Source: Streptomyces sp. CB02009
GTDB taxonomy: Bacteria; Actinomycetota; Actinomycetes; Streptomycetales; Streptomycetaceae
Assembly: GCF_001905825.1 (NCBI RefSeq)
Contig: NZ_LIVV01000011.1
Location: forward strand, 210,697 to 274,696
Direction: 5' to 3'
Length of the DNA: 64,000 nt
Shown: positions 6,775 through 15,317 of the stretch, one piece after another
Layout: every line of letters begins with the position of its first letter
Position numbering within the stretch: the first letter of the stretch is position 1
Made by a program: the position numbers and the translations under genes
Notes under the pieces: model-generated
Seen by the model: the letters and a program-made list of their open reading frames with translations, nothing else
Told to the model about the DNA's origin: nothing
Database searches by the model: none

Positions 6775-9422
6775 TGGGACACCACCGCCTTGCCGTCGGC
6801 GCCTGTCGCACCCCTCGTGTACTGAGGGTGTATCAGGCCGACGCAGCTGTACGGGAGTTCGTCGACCTCCTCGACCGGTACGCCGCGCTGCTCGGCGAGC
6901 AGCCGGACGTGCGCCAGGTCGGCGTCGGCGCCCCGCTTCGCGAGGATCTTCCAGGGGACGCGGCGGAGCAGGACACGGGTGGTCTCGCCGACGCCCGGCT
7001 TGACCAGGTTGACGTCGTGGATGCCGTACTCCTCGCTGATCCGCTCGACGGCGGCCCAGCCCTCCCAGGTCGGGGTGCGGTCCGCGGCCAGCAGTTCCTT
7101 CACGTCGGCGTCGACGGCCGCACCGACCTCCTCGAAGCGGGCGGCGACGGCGTCGAGGAAGGCGCGGGATACGTCCACGCCGGCCAGCTCGCGGTAGAAC
7201 TTCCCGCCGTGGAAGTCGTTCGGTCCGACCAGGTCGGCGCGGAGCACCGTACGGGAGATCAGGCCGGAGACCGTGGAGTTGAGGCAGGCGGAGGGGATGA
7301 GGAAGTCCTCGCGCGTGCCGTAGGTACGGACGCAGGAGCCGGGGTCGGCGAGGACCGCGATCTCCGGGTCGAAGCCCGTGACGCCTTCGGCGGCCTCGAA
7401 CTCCTTGATCGCGTCGGCGAGTTCACGGGTGATGGCGCCCTTGCCGGTCCAGCCGTCGACGAACACGACGTCGGCCGGGTCGTGGTGGGCGGCGAGCCAG
7501 CGCAGCGCGTTGGCGTCGATGCCCCGGCCGCGCACGATGGAGACCGCGTAGTGGGGCAGGTCCAGGCCGTGGCGGGCCTGCGCCCAGCGGCGCATGAGGA
7601 CGCCGACGGGGGTGCCGGCGCGGGCCAGCGAGACGAGGACCGGGCTGTGACCCGGCCGCTCGCGCTCGGCCAGGACGGTCTCGGTGACGGTGCCGACGGC
7701 GCGGGCGATGCGGGCCGCCGAGGTCTCCAGGGCTGCGTGGAACAGCTCCTGGTATCGGTCGCTCGGCTGGTACTCGACCGGGAGCGACTCGGCGTAGTGG
7801 GCGCCGCCGCTCTGGATGGCTTCCTCGCGTTCCTCGGTGGGCGCCTCGAGCTCGACGTCCGAGAGGTCCTGGAGCAGCCAGCCGACCTCCTCGGGTGCGT
7901 ACGAGGAGAAGGCGGGGCCGCGGAGGGGCTCGGGCAGCATGGAGCTCCTTTCGGGAGCTTCGACGGCTTCGGTGGTGGCTTCGATCGCTTCGGTGGCTTC
8001 GGTGAGCCTGGGGGCCCCGGTGGCCCTGGTGGCCCCGGTGACCTCGGTGCCCTCGGTGACCTCGGTGCCCTCGGCCGTGGGCGTGTACGAGGGGACGACC
8101 GCGAGCACGACGCGCGGGATGTGCGTGGCGAGCTGGGCGAGCAGGCCGTCCGGGGCGTGCAGGGCCGGGGTGTCAGCGGTGGAGTCGACGACCAGGACGA
8201 CGGCGTCGAAGCCCGCTCCGGCCACGTTGTAGGCGTAGCGCTCGCCGGGGCCGTCGGCGGGGTCGTCGTGGGCGGGGAAGACGAGCCGGGTGCGGATCGC
8301 GTAGCCGGGGTCGTCGACGGCGAGGACGGGCGAGCGGGTGGTCGTGGAGTACCGGACGTCGTGCCCGGCCTCCTCCAGAGCGGTACCGAGGCGCAGGGGC
8401 GCGTACATCAGCTCCTCGAACCCGAGGACGAGCACACGCGGCCCCCCGGCCGACGGGCCCGGCTGCGCCTCGACACCGGAGGCCGACCGCGCCCCAGCCG
8501 TCGCGCCGCGCTCCGTCCCGGCTGCCCCACCCCCCAGTGCCTCCGTGATCCTGGCCGCCATCGCGGGCAGTGCCGTCTCCAGGCGGTGGCGCTGGTCCGG
8601 TGTGAAGCCGTGTCGGCCGCCGTCGGGCAGGCCCTCCGGCCAGTCCAGCGCCACGCGCGCGTGCTCCTGCCCGCCCCGGGCCGTGGTCGGGCCGGGTGCG
8701 GAGACCGCCCCGGGGGCGTACGCCCGTTCGTGTTCCGCCACCAGCGCCTGACCCTTCTCCAGGACCCCGTCCGGGAGGCGTACGGTGCCGGCGGCGCCGG
8801 ATATCAGGTCGACGCGGGCGCCTATCTCCGCCGCGAAGGCGTCCAGGCGGCCGAGGTCGGCGGCCGAGCGCATGTCGACGAGGGCGACGACGACGTACCG
8901 GTCGCGCGGGTAGCGCTCGTGCAGGGCCCGCACGGTGTTGAGGACGGTGTTGCCGGTGGAGAACTCGTCGTCGACGAGGACCAGCGGGCCGTCGCCGGCG
9001 AGCAGCTTGGGGTCCTCGGGCAGCAGCAGGTGCGAGGTGGCGTGCGAGTGGGACTCCTCGAAGCCGCCCGCGCGGGCGACTCCGGCCACCGGCCGCCGGG
9101 TGGAGTGGAGGTACGGGGCGAGGCCGAGGCCGTCGGCGACGGCGTGGCCCAGGGCGGTGGCCGTCTCGGCGTACCCGAGGACGACCGAGCGGGCGGCCTC
9201 CTCGTCGCCCAGGAGCGCGCGGACGCGCCGGCCGAGGTCGAGGCCGGAGCCGTAGACCACGGACGGCCGCTGCGGCACGTGCTTGCCGAGCACGCTGGAG
9301 ACCAGCAGATGCGCCCGCTTGGGGTTGCGGCGCAGTGCGAGGCCCAACAGGTCCGGTAGCGCCTCGTCGCCGATCAGTTCGACGCCCAGTCGCTCCGCGA
9401 CCCACGTTCCGGTCCACACCAC
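6771..9422 (-). CDS. Four-part fusion: phosphoribosyltransferase, TRSP, StiP-like PRTase and PELOTA RNA-binding domains
   Basis: An 883-residue protein. Residues about 20-230 form an orotate-PRTase-like domain with the PRPP loop LVLVDDEFSTGNTVL. About 320-440 is a TRSP domain, with its name motif visible in YSTTTRSPVLAV. Residues about 445-490 are a Thr/Glu/Ala-rich linker. About 490-770 matches the StiP/PRTase_1 family, with a second PRPP-loop-like VVFVDGWTGKGAI. The last 90 residues resemble the PELOTA RNA-binding domain (VPWKILAKRGADADLAHVRLL). In other genomes these parts are, as far as I recall, usually separate ter-linked proteins predicted to make a nucleoside-like metabolite. GTG at 9422 follows GAAGGG. 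Confidence 0.85.
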   Translation of the reverse strand: MVWTGTWVAERLGVELIGDEALPDLLGLALRRNPKRAHLLVSSVLGKHVPQRPSVVYGSGLDLGRRVRALLGDEEAARSVVLGYAETATALGHAVADGLGLAPYLHSTRRPVAGVARAGGFEESHSHATSHLLLPEDPKLLAGDGPLVLVDDEFSTGNTVLNTVRALHERYPRDRYVVVALVDMRSAADLGRLDAFAAEIGARVDLISGAAGTVRLPDGVLEKGQALVAEHERAYAPGAVSAPGPTTARGGQEHARVALDWPEGLPDGGRHGFTPDQRHRLETALPAMAARITEALGGGAAGTERGATAGARSASGVEAQPGPSAGGPRVLVLGFEELMYAPLRLGTALEEAGHDVRYSTTTRSPVLAVDDPGYAIRTRLVFPAHDDPADGPGERYAYNVAGAGFDAVVLVVDSTADTPALHAPDGLLAQLATHIPRVVLAVVPSYTPTAEGTEVTEGTEVTGATRATGAPRLTEATEAIEATTEAVEAPERSSMLPEPLRGPAFSSYAPEEVGWLLQDLSDVELEAPTEEREEAIQSGGAHYAESLPVEYQPSDRYQELFHAALETSAARIARAVGTVTETVLAERERPGHSPVLVSLARAGTPVGVLMRRWAQARHGLDLPHYAVSIVRGRGIDANALRWLAAHHDPADVVFVDGWTGKGAITRELADAIKEFEAAEGVTGFDPEIAVLADPGSCVRTYGTREDFLIPSACLNSTVSGLISRTVLRADLVGPNDFHGGKFYRELAGVDVSRAFLDAVAARFEEVGAAVDADVKELLAADRTPTWEGWAAVERISEEYGIHDVNLVKPGVGETTRVLLRRVPWKILAKRGADADLAHVRLLAEQRGVPVEEVDELPYSCVGLIHPQYTRGATGADGKAVVSQ

Positions 9423-9440
9423 GTCGTCGACGTCCCTTCG

Positions 9441-10655
9441 TCAGCCGGCCAGTCCGGCGGTGAGCAGATCCACGAAGCCGACGTCCTCCTTGGCGACGCC
9501 GAAGAGCTCGGCGCGCAGGAGGGTGCGTTCGGCCCACGCGCGATGCGGCTTCACTTCGTTCATCTTGTTCGTGTAGGCGGAGCGGAGGACTCCGCCGCCG
9601 CCCTGTTCGGGCCGCAGGATGTCCTGGGCGTCGCTCCACTCCTCGTGGCTGACCACGGAGAGCGCGTGCACCGGCACCACATGGGTGGGGTGGATGCAGG
9701 TCTTGCCGAGCAGGCCGTTGGCGCGGTCGAGTTCGATCTCGCGCAGCAGGCCGTCGAGGTCGTGTTCGATGAGGGCGGTGCGCAGGTCCTCGGCGCGGCC
9801 TTCGAGGAAGGGGCTGCGGCGCAGCTGGGGCTTGAACATGCGCTCGCCGGGCCGGAAGTACTCCCAGACGGGTCCGGTGACGGTGAAGCCGGTGCCGTCG
9901 GAGCGGCCGAGGACGTTGACGACGTCGGCGATGACGTTCGCGACGATCTTGACGTCGTAGGCGGTCATGTCGGGCGAGCGGCGGAGCCCGTAGGCGGAGC
10001 AGAAGTCGGTGACGCCGAGGCGCAGGGCGAGGACCCGGTCGCGGTACTTGTCGGTGATCGAGGCGATGCCCGCCAGGGTCTCGGCCCGGGTCTCCAGGTG
10101 GAGGAGCTCGGGGGACTCCAGGACGGGCATGGCGAAAAGCCGCCGTCCGCTCGTCCGCTCGGCCAGGGCGAGCGCTTCGAGGAACGCTTGGCCGCGTGCC
10201 TCGGTGAACTTGGGCAGTACGAATCCGGACAGTAGGCGGACCGTTTCTCCAAGCCGGGCGACGAGCTCGGTGATCTGCCGGGGATCGCGGACCCGGATGA
10301 AGAGCAGGGGCAGATCCGCGGCGGGATCCGTGGCGGGGTCGGCGTCCGTCACGGTTCCTGCGGCATGATCGGCGAGGTCGGCGAGGTCGGCGAACTGGCG
10401 TACGAGGTTGTCCTCGCCCGCCTCGACATCGGCGTCACTGATGGAATCCTCCAGGCAGAGCACCATGGAGACCACTCCACGGGCCGCCTGCTTGCGCACG
10501 TCGTCGGCGAGCCGGGGCCGGGTGGCCGGGCTGTAGAGCGTGGCTCCCAGGGCCACGGCGAGCGTGCGCGCGGGCGAATCTGCCGTGAACGCGGCCGGTT
10601 CCCGAAGGAAGAGACCAGCCCGCGCCGCGGACGGGATGTGCCCGAAATGACGCAT
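9441..10655 (-). CDS. CitE-like HpcH/HpaI aldolase/lyase of the ter operon
   Basis: A 404-residue protein of the citrate-lyase beta/malyl-CoA-lyase TIM-barrel superfamily. Indicators are SMVLCLEDSISDADVEAGEDNL near residues 66-85 (acidic metal ligands), LLFIRVRDP (substrate Arg), LPKFTEARG, MPVLESPELL with the metal-binding Glu, and ALRLGVTDFCSAYG with the metal Asp. CitE-like enzymes occur in ter biosynthetic modules, where they may split or join a C-C bond in the metabolite. ATG at 10655 follows GGGGGA. It is the first gene of the minus-strand operon; the next start lies 18 bases after its stop. Confidence 0.85.
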   Translation of the reverse strand: MRHFGHIPSAARAGLFLREPAAFTADSPARTLAVALGATLYSPATRPRLADDVRKQAARGVVSMVLCLEDSISDADVEAGEDNLVRQFADLADLADHAAGTVTDADPATDPAADLPLLFIRVRDPRQITELVARLGETVRLLSGFVLPKFTEARGQAFLEALALAERTSGRRLFAMPVLESPELLHLETRAETLAGIASITDKYRDRVLALRLGVTDFCSAYGLRRSPDMTAYDVKIVANVIADVVNVLGRSDGTGFTVTGPVWEYFRPGERMFKPQLRRSPFLEGRAEDLRTALIEHDLDGLLREIELDRANGLLGKTCIHPTHVVPVHALSVVSHEEWSDAQDILRPEQGGGGVLRSAYTNKMNEVKPHRAWAERTLLRAELFGVAKEDVGFVDLLTAGLAG

Positions 10656-10841
10656 ATAAGTCCCCCGTCTACCTCTCTGGAACCTGACGACATGTGGCCG
10701 GTAATAGTACGTAGGTGCGGGTGTCCGCAGTTCCCTTCGAGCATGAAATCCAGGTAACTCATCGGCGTCCGTCGCGCCGCCCCGCGACAGGTGACGCCCC
10801 CGCGTTGTCCGCGGGTCCGTCGGGAGGGCAGGATTACGGTC
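10656..10841. promoter_or_regulatory. Divergent promoter region, CitE-like operon and extended terD
   Basis: These 186 bases separate two start codons pointing away from each other, so both promoters must lie here. The central part (10690-10755) is less GC-rich than its surroundings. No convincing -35/-10 pair or operator was recognised. Confidence 0.5.
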
Positions 10842-11783
10842 ATGACGCACGCGATGCTGAAGGGCTCCAACGTCCCTCTCGACACCGCGGCCGTACGGGC
10901 CGTGCTCCGCTGGACCCCGGGCTCCGGGGTCCCCGACGTGGATGCCTCGGCCCTGCTCCTGGGGCCCTCCGGCCGGGTGCGGTCCGACGAGGACTTCGTC
11001 TTCTACAACCAGCCGCGCCACCCTTCGGGCCTGGTGCGACGGCTGCCGAAGAAGCGTGACTCCAAGGGTCTCACGGACACCGTGGAAGCCGACCTCGGAA
11101 GCCTCGACCCCTCCGTCGACCGGGTGGTGATCGCGGCCTCCTCCGACGGCGGCACCTTCCGCTCCGTCTCCGACCTGCGGATCCTGCTGTACGACGCGAC
11201 GGCGGGACCCGACGCCGAGGCGCTGGCCCTGTTCTCCGTGACGGCGGAGACGGGCGAGGAGACGGCCGTCATCTGCGGCGAGCTGTACCGCCGCGGGGAC
11301 GGCTGGAAGTTCCGCGCCGTGGGTCAGGGCTACCCGACGGGCCTGGTCGGCCTCGCCACCGATTTCGGCATCTCGGTCGACGAGGACGCACAGGAGGCGC
11401 AGGACGCGGCGCAGGAGGCCCTTGACGCCCGGAGCGCCCAGGACGGCCCCCAGGCGGCCCAGGGCGGCTTCCGCGAGGTCCCGGGCGGCCACGGCTCCCC
11501 CGGCGGGTCCCAGGAGGTCACGGCGGCCACCGTCGCCTCCCGCGCCGGTGACCCGGATCCCGACCTGACGGTCGCCCACACCCCCGTACCCGTGCCCCCG
11601 CAGCCCACCGTGCCGCCGCCCATGCCCGACCGGGCGCCCGCCTACGGCTACCCCCAGCAGCAGCCGGCGACCGCCGGCCCGGCCCCCGCGTACGGCTATC
11701 CGCAGCCGGTGACCGCCCCCGAGCAGAACCCGGCACCGGAGTTCCGCATGCCGCCGATGGGTCCCCAGTTCGTCCGGTCCTGA
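10842..11783 (+). CDS. TerD-family protein with Pro-rich C-terminal extension
   Basis: A 313-residue protein. Residues about 1-185 form a TerD domain: VLRWTPGSGVPDVDASALLL, EDFVFYNQP, and the family signature CGELYRRGDGWKFRAVGQGYPTGL. TerD domains bind calcium and serve stress or tellurite tolerance. The acidic metal loop seen in the other copies (NLTGEGDGDDE) is replaced here by RLPKKRDSKGL, so calcium binding may be lost. After residue 185 a tail of 'AQEAQDAAQEA'-type repeats and Pro/Tyr/Gln stretches (YGYPQQQ) looks disordered. ATG at 10842 is preceded by GGGAGGGCAGG. The gene is divergent from the CitE-like operon. Confidence 0.88.
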   Translation: MTHAMLKGSNVPLDTAAVRAVLRWTPGSGVPDVDASALLLGPSGRVRSDEDFVFYNQPRHPSGLVRRLPKKRDSKGLTDTVEADLGSLDPSVDRVVIAASSDGGTFRSVSDLRILLYDATAGPDAEALALFSVTAETGEETAVICGELYRRGDGWKFRAVGQGYPTGLVGLATDFGISVDEDAQEAQDAAQEALDARSAQDGPQAAQGGFREVPGGHGSPGGSQEVTAATVASRAGDPDPDLTVAHTPVPVPPQPTVPPPMPDRAPAYGYPQQQPATAGPAPAYGYPQPVTAPEQNPAPEFRMPPMGPQFVRS

Positions 11784-11858
11784 GGCCGGTCCCGAGGCCG
11801 GGCCTGGGGCGGGTCCCAGGAGCGGCCCCAGGGGCGTCCCCGGGGACGCGGGCAACGG

Positions 11859-12599
11859 CTACGCCTTGGTCTTGTAGCCGCGCCCCCACTGGAGACCCCA
11901 GCCGTACAGCCGGTCCAGTTCGGCCTGGAAGCCGTACACGAAGCGCACCTCGCGGCGGACCGTCAGCTCCCCCTTGGCGTTCTCCACGGAGAAGACCGCG
12001 CAGGAGCGGGCCTGCGGGGCGCGCTCGTCGAGCTCGATCTCGATCCGGGGGCCGTTGCTCGGATAGAGCGTGATCTTGGCGTGGGTACGGTCGAAGGCCG
12101 GCGTCTGGTCGTAGATGTACACGAAGAACAGCAGGCGCTTGATCTCGTCCTTGTGGTCCAGATTGACGAAGATCGTCTCCCCGGAGGAGCCGCCGAAGCG
12201 GTCGTCGCCGCTGAGCTTCACGTACGGCGCGCCGTTCAGGTCGCCGAAGAAGCCGCCGAGCGGCTGCACCACGCCCTTGCTGCCGTCGGCGAGCTCGTAG
12301 AGGCAGCCCAGGTCCAGGTCGACGTTGACCATGCCCTGGGTGTGCGCCTGCACGACCTCGGGCTTGAAGAGCTGGGACGGGTTGCGGAGCAGCCGGCCGC
12401 TCTGCCGGGAGCGTCCTTCGAGGTCGGAGGTCCGCATCCGCCAGGAGAGGTTCACCCGGAGGTTGCCGGTGGCGGCCCCCTGCTTGGTGAGCGAGACGGA
12501 CGGGCGCCGCTTCGTCAGGTCGATCGTGTTCGACGCGGCGCTGCCCGAGTCGAACTGCGACGCCGTCCTGCCCGGAAAAAGGTTGTCCCAGAAGGCCAT
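11859..12599 (-). CDS. TerD/TerA-related stress protein
   Basis: A 246-residue cytoplasmic protein related to the TerD/TerA superfamily. The pattern QGMVNVDLDLGCLYELADGSKGVVQPLGG, GETIFVNLDHKDEIKRLLFFVYIYDQ and CAVFSVENAKGELTVRREVRFVYGFQAELDRLYGWGLQW fits the beta-sandwich with an acidic D-L-D-L-G metal site. An N-terminal extension (1-80) with SVSLTKQG recalls the TerD start. ATG at 12599 has GAAGG upstream. It lies downstream of the DUF475 gene but is separated from it by a hairpin, so it may have its own promoter. Confidence 0.82.
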   Translation of the reverse strand: MAFWDNLFPGRTASQFDSGSAASNTIDLTKRRPSVSLTKQGAATGNLRVNLSWRMRTSDLEGRSRQSGRLLRNPSQLFKPEVVQAHTQGMVNVDLDLGCLYELADGSKGVVQPLGGFFGDLNGAPYVKLSGDDRFGGSSGETIFVNLDHKDEIKRLLFFVYIYDQTPAFDRTHAKITLYPSNGPRIEIELDERAPQARSCAVFSVENAKGELTVRREVRFVYGFQAELDRLYGWGLQWGRGYKTKA

Positions 12600-12671
12600 G
12601 CCGCCTTCACCCCCCACTGATCGCCGGCCCCACTGTCCGCCGGCACCGCTGACCACCGACACCGCACATGC

Positions 12672-12706
12672 CTGCGGGGCGGCCGGGTGCACCGACCGCC
12701 CCGCAG
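12672..12706. terminator. Hairpin terminator after the DUF475 gene
   Basis: CTGCGGGGCGG (12672-12682) pairs perfectly with CCGCCCCGCAG (12696-12706) around a 13-base loop. It lies 27 bases past the stop of the minus-strand DUF475 gene. No strong T-run follows, which is usual in Streptomyces. Confidence 0.6.
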
Positions 12707-12732
12707 TGAAGCGTTCCTCATTGCCGGGGGTG

Positions 12733-13881
12733 TCACACCCCGGACGACACCTCGGTCTTGTTCCCCGCGGGACCCGACCCGCCCTCGGCCGCCGCGAGCG
12801 CCTTGTTGCGCCGTACGGAGGACCAGAAGGACCAGGCGATGAGGGCGACACCGATGAGACCGGTGACCACCTCGGGGATCTGGTAGCGGATGGAGACCAT
12901 CAGGATCAGGGCCAGCGCGCCGATCGCGTAGTGCGCGCCGTGCTCCAGGTAGACGTAGTCGTCGAGGGTGCCCTGGCGGACCAGGTAGACCGTCAGCGAA
13001 CGGACGTACATCGCGCCGACGCCGAGGCCCAGCGCCATCAGGACGATGTCGTTGGTGATGGCGAAGGCGCCGATGACACCGTCGAAGGAGAAGGAGGCGT
13101 CGAGGACCTCCAGGTAGAGGAACATGAAGAAGGCGGCCTTGCCGGCCAGCTGGACGACGCCGACCTTCTTGCCGCTGCGCTTGGCCTCTTCCTCGGCCTC
13201 GTGCTCGCGCTCCTCCTCCTCTTCGAGCTTGTTCTCGAAGAAGCCGGAGAGACCGCCGACGACGAGGTACGTGATGAGGCCGAAGACACCGGAGAGCAGG
13301 ACGGTCGACGCCGCGTCGATGTGCGTGCCGCCGTGCTGGTGGGCCTGGGTCGCGAAGGTCATGGCGCTGATCGCCAGGACGACCAGGGCGATGCAGACGG
13401 ACAGCATGTCGATCTTGCCGAGCTTGGCCAGGGGGCGCTCCAGCCAGCCGAGCCACTTGATGTCGCGGTCCTCGAAGATGAAGTCGAGGAAGATCATCAG
13501 CAGGAACATGCCGCCGAAGGCCGCGATCGACGGGTGGGCGTCGGTGACGAGCTGCTCGTAGCGCTCGGCGTCGTTGAGCGCGAGATCGACGGCCTCGATG
13601 GGGCCGATCTTGGCACTGATGGCCACGATCACGACCGGGAAGACCAGCCGCATGCCGAAGACGGCGATGAGCACGCCGACGGTGAGGAAGATCTTCTGCC
13701 AGAAGGCATTCATCTTCTTCAGGATTCCGGCGTTGACCACTGCATTGTCGAAGGACAGCGAGATCTCGAGGACACACAGGATCGCGACGATCCCGAACGC
13801 CTCCCACCCCCCGTAGAGCACCGCTGCGACCAGGCCGAGCGCCGTGATGGCGAACGACCAGCCGAAGGTTTTCAGAACCAC
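12733..13881 (-). CDS. DUF475 integral membrane protein, TerC family
   Basis: A 382-residue membrane protein with about nine hydrophobic segments. The LEISLSFDNAVVNAGIL motif near residues 39-55 carries the conserved Asp/Asn of TerC-type transporters, and VLDASFSFDGVIGAFAIT near 240 repeats the pattern with an Asp in a membrane helix. A charged cytoplasmic stretch (EEEEEREHEAEEEAKRS) separates the halves. TerC proteins are linked to metal, especially manganese, export and to ter stress systems. The GTG start has GGGG upstream. It lies 27 bases after a terD gene on the same strand, so co-transcription is likely. Confidence 0.88.
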   Translation of the reverse strand: MVLKTFGWSFAITALGLVAAVLYGGWEAFGIVAILCVLEISLSFDNAVVNAGILKKMNAFWQKIFLTVGVLIAVFGMRLVFPVVIVAISAKIGPIEAVDLALNDAERYEQLVTDAHPSIAAFGGMFLLMIFLDFIFEDRDIKWLGWLERPLAKLGKIDMLSVCIALVVLAISAMTFATQAHQHGGTHIDAASTVLLSGVFGLITYLVVGGLSGFFENKLEEEEEREHEAEEEAKRSGKKVGVVQLAGKAAFFMFLYLEVLDASFSFDGVIGAFAITNDIVLMALGLGVGAMYVRSLTVYLVRQGTLDDYVYLEHGAHYAIGALALILMVSIRYQIPEVVTGLIGVALIAWSFWSSVRRNKALAAAEGGSGPAGNKTEVSSGV

Positions 13882-13908
13882 TGTTTGCCCCAGGTGAATT
13901 ACACGGCT

Positions 13909-14484
13909 TTACGAAACGTTGACCCCGAAGTCTAGAGCGATGCCCCGCAGCCCCGACGCGTACCCCTGACCGACCGCGCGGAACTTCCATTCGCCGTTGT
14001 AGCGGTAGAGCTCGCCGAAGATCATCGCGGTCTCGGTGGAGGCGTCCTCGGAGAGGTCGTAACGGGCGAGTTCCTGGCCGTCCATCTGGTTCACGACGCG
14101 AATGAACGCGTTGCTGACCTGACCGAAACTCTGGCTCCGGTTGTCGGCGTCGTGGATCGACACCGGAAAGACGATCTTGTCGCAGTGGGCCGGCACCTTG
14201 GAGAGGTCCACGATCAGGGACTCGTCGTCCCCGTCGCCCTCGCCGGTGAGGTTGTCACCGGTGTGCTCGACCGAGCCCTCGGGGCTGCGCAGCTGGTTGT
14301 AGAACACGAAGTACTCGTCCCCGAGCACCCGGCCGGCCTGGCACAGCAGTGCGCTGGCGTCGAGGTCGAAGGGGGCTCCGGTGGTGGAGCGCGCGTCCCA
14401 GCCGAGCCCGACGAGGACCTGGGTGAGGTTGGGTGCGGCCTTGGAGAGGGAGACGTTGCCTCCCTTGGCGAGCGTGACGCCCAT
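13909..14484 (-). CDS. terD: TerD-family calcium-binding stress protein (copy 1)
   Basis: A canonical 191-residue TerD protein. It begins MGVTLAKGGNVSLSK and has WDARSTTGAPFDLDASALL, YFVFYNQL, the acidic calcium loop NLTGEGDGDDESL, and GELYRYNGEWKFRAVGQGYASGLRGIA. The metal-ligand Asp residues are all present. TerD proteins act in the cytoplasm in tellurite, oxidative and phage-related stress responses, and in Streptomyces they also affect development. The ATG has an AGGAAAAG ribosome site. It lies between a second terD and the DUF475 membrane gene. Confidence 0.92.
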   Translation of the reverse strand: MGVTLAKGGNVSLSKAAPNLTQVLVGLGWDARSTTGAPFDLDASALLCQAGRVLGDEYFVFYNQLRSPEGSVEHTGDNLTGEGDGDDESLIVDLSKVPAHCDKIVFPVSIHDADNRSQSFGQVSNAFIRVVNQMDGQELARYDLSEDASTETAMIFGELYRYNGEWKFRAVGQGYASGLRGIALDFGVNVS

Positions 14485-14566
14485 GATTCTTTTCCTCCCC
14501 GGTGGTGATGAGGCACGTCCGGCGCCGCACGGGAGGTGCGGCGCCGGACGGTTCGAACGGTTCGGC

Positions 14567-15142
14567 TCAGACGTTGACGCCGAAGTCCTGCGCGATACCG
14601 CGCAGGCCCGAGGCGTAGCCCTGGCCGACGGCGCGGAACTTCCACTCGTCGCCGTTGCGGTACAGCTCGCCGAAGACCATGGCGGTCTCGGTCGAGGCGT
14701 CCTCGGAGAGGTCGTACCGGGCGATCTCGGCGCCGCCGGCCTGGTTCACGACGCGGATGAACGCGTTGCGCACCTGGCCGAAGGACTGCTGGCGGTTCTC
14801 GGCGTCGTAGATCGACACCGGGAAGACGATCTTCGCGACATCGGCCGGCACCGTGGCCAGGCTGACCTTGACCTGCTCGTCGTCACCCTCGCCCTCGCCG
14901 GTGAGGTTGTCACCGGTGTGCTCGACGGAGCCGTCGGCGCTCTTCAGGTTGTTGAAGAACACGAAGTCCTGGTCGTTGCGGACCTTGCCCTCCGGGCTCA
15001 CCAGGATGGCGCTGGCGTCGAGGTCGAAGTCCGTACCGGTGGTGGTGCGGACGTCCCAGCCCAGACCGACGGTCACGGCGGTGAGGCCAGGGGCCTCCTT
15101 GGTCAGCGAGACGTTGCCGCCCTTGCTGAGGCTGACTCCCAC
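14567..15142 (-). CDS. terD: TerD-family calcium-binding stress protein (copy 2)
   Basis: A 191-residue TerD protein closely similar to the next gene, with the calcium loop NLTGEGEGDDEQV and the signature GELYRNGDEWKFRAVGQGYASGL. Length, order of motifs and sequence show a tandem duplication. The start is GTG at 15142 because GGAGGG sits 6 bases upstream and the resulting MGVSLSKGGNVSL matches the family. An in-frame ATG 12 bases upstream would add four residues but place its start on the ribosome site. It heads the terD-terD-DUF475 run. Confidence 0.92.
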   Translation of the reverse strand: MGVSLSKGGNVSLTKEAPGLTAVTVGLGWDVRTTTGTDFDLDASAILVSPEGKVRNDQDFVFFNNLKSADGSVEHTGDNLTGEGEGDDEQVKVSLATVPADVAKIVFPVSIYDAENRQQSFGQVRNAFIRVVNQAGGAEIARYDLSEDASTETAMVFGELYRNGDEWKFRAVGQGYASGLRGIAQDFGVNV

Positions 15143-15317
15143 GAGTCCCTCCATGTGGTTTCCAGGGGCAGCGCCCCCAGTCGTGCGTTGGCATCGGATC
15201 AACGAGTGGATCCTAGTGACGGGTTCCCGCTCGAAACAGTCGATTCGCCCGGTGAATCCAGGTGTCGGGTCCCGGAGGCGCTTCCGGCGGCGGTCCCGGC
15301 GGCGCTCCCAGAGGCGG

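Noticed and set aside
6828..9359. An 843-codon plus-strand frame
   Set aside because: It is the antisense shadow of the fused phosphoribosyltransferase gene, with no recognisable domain.
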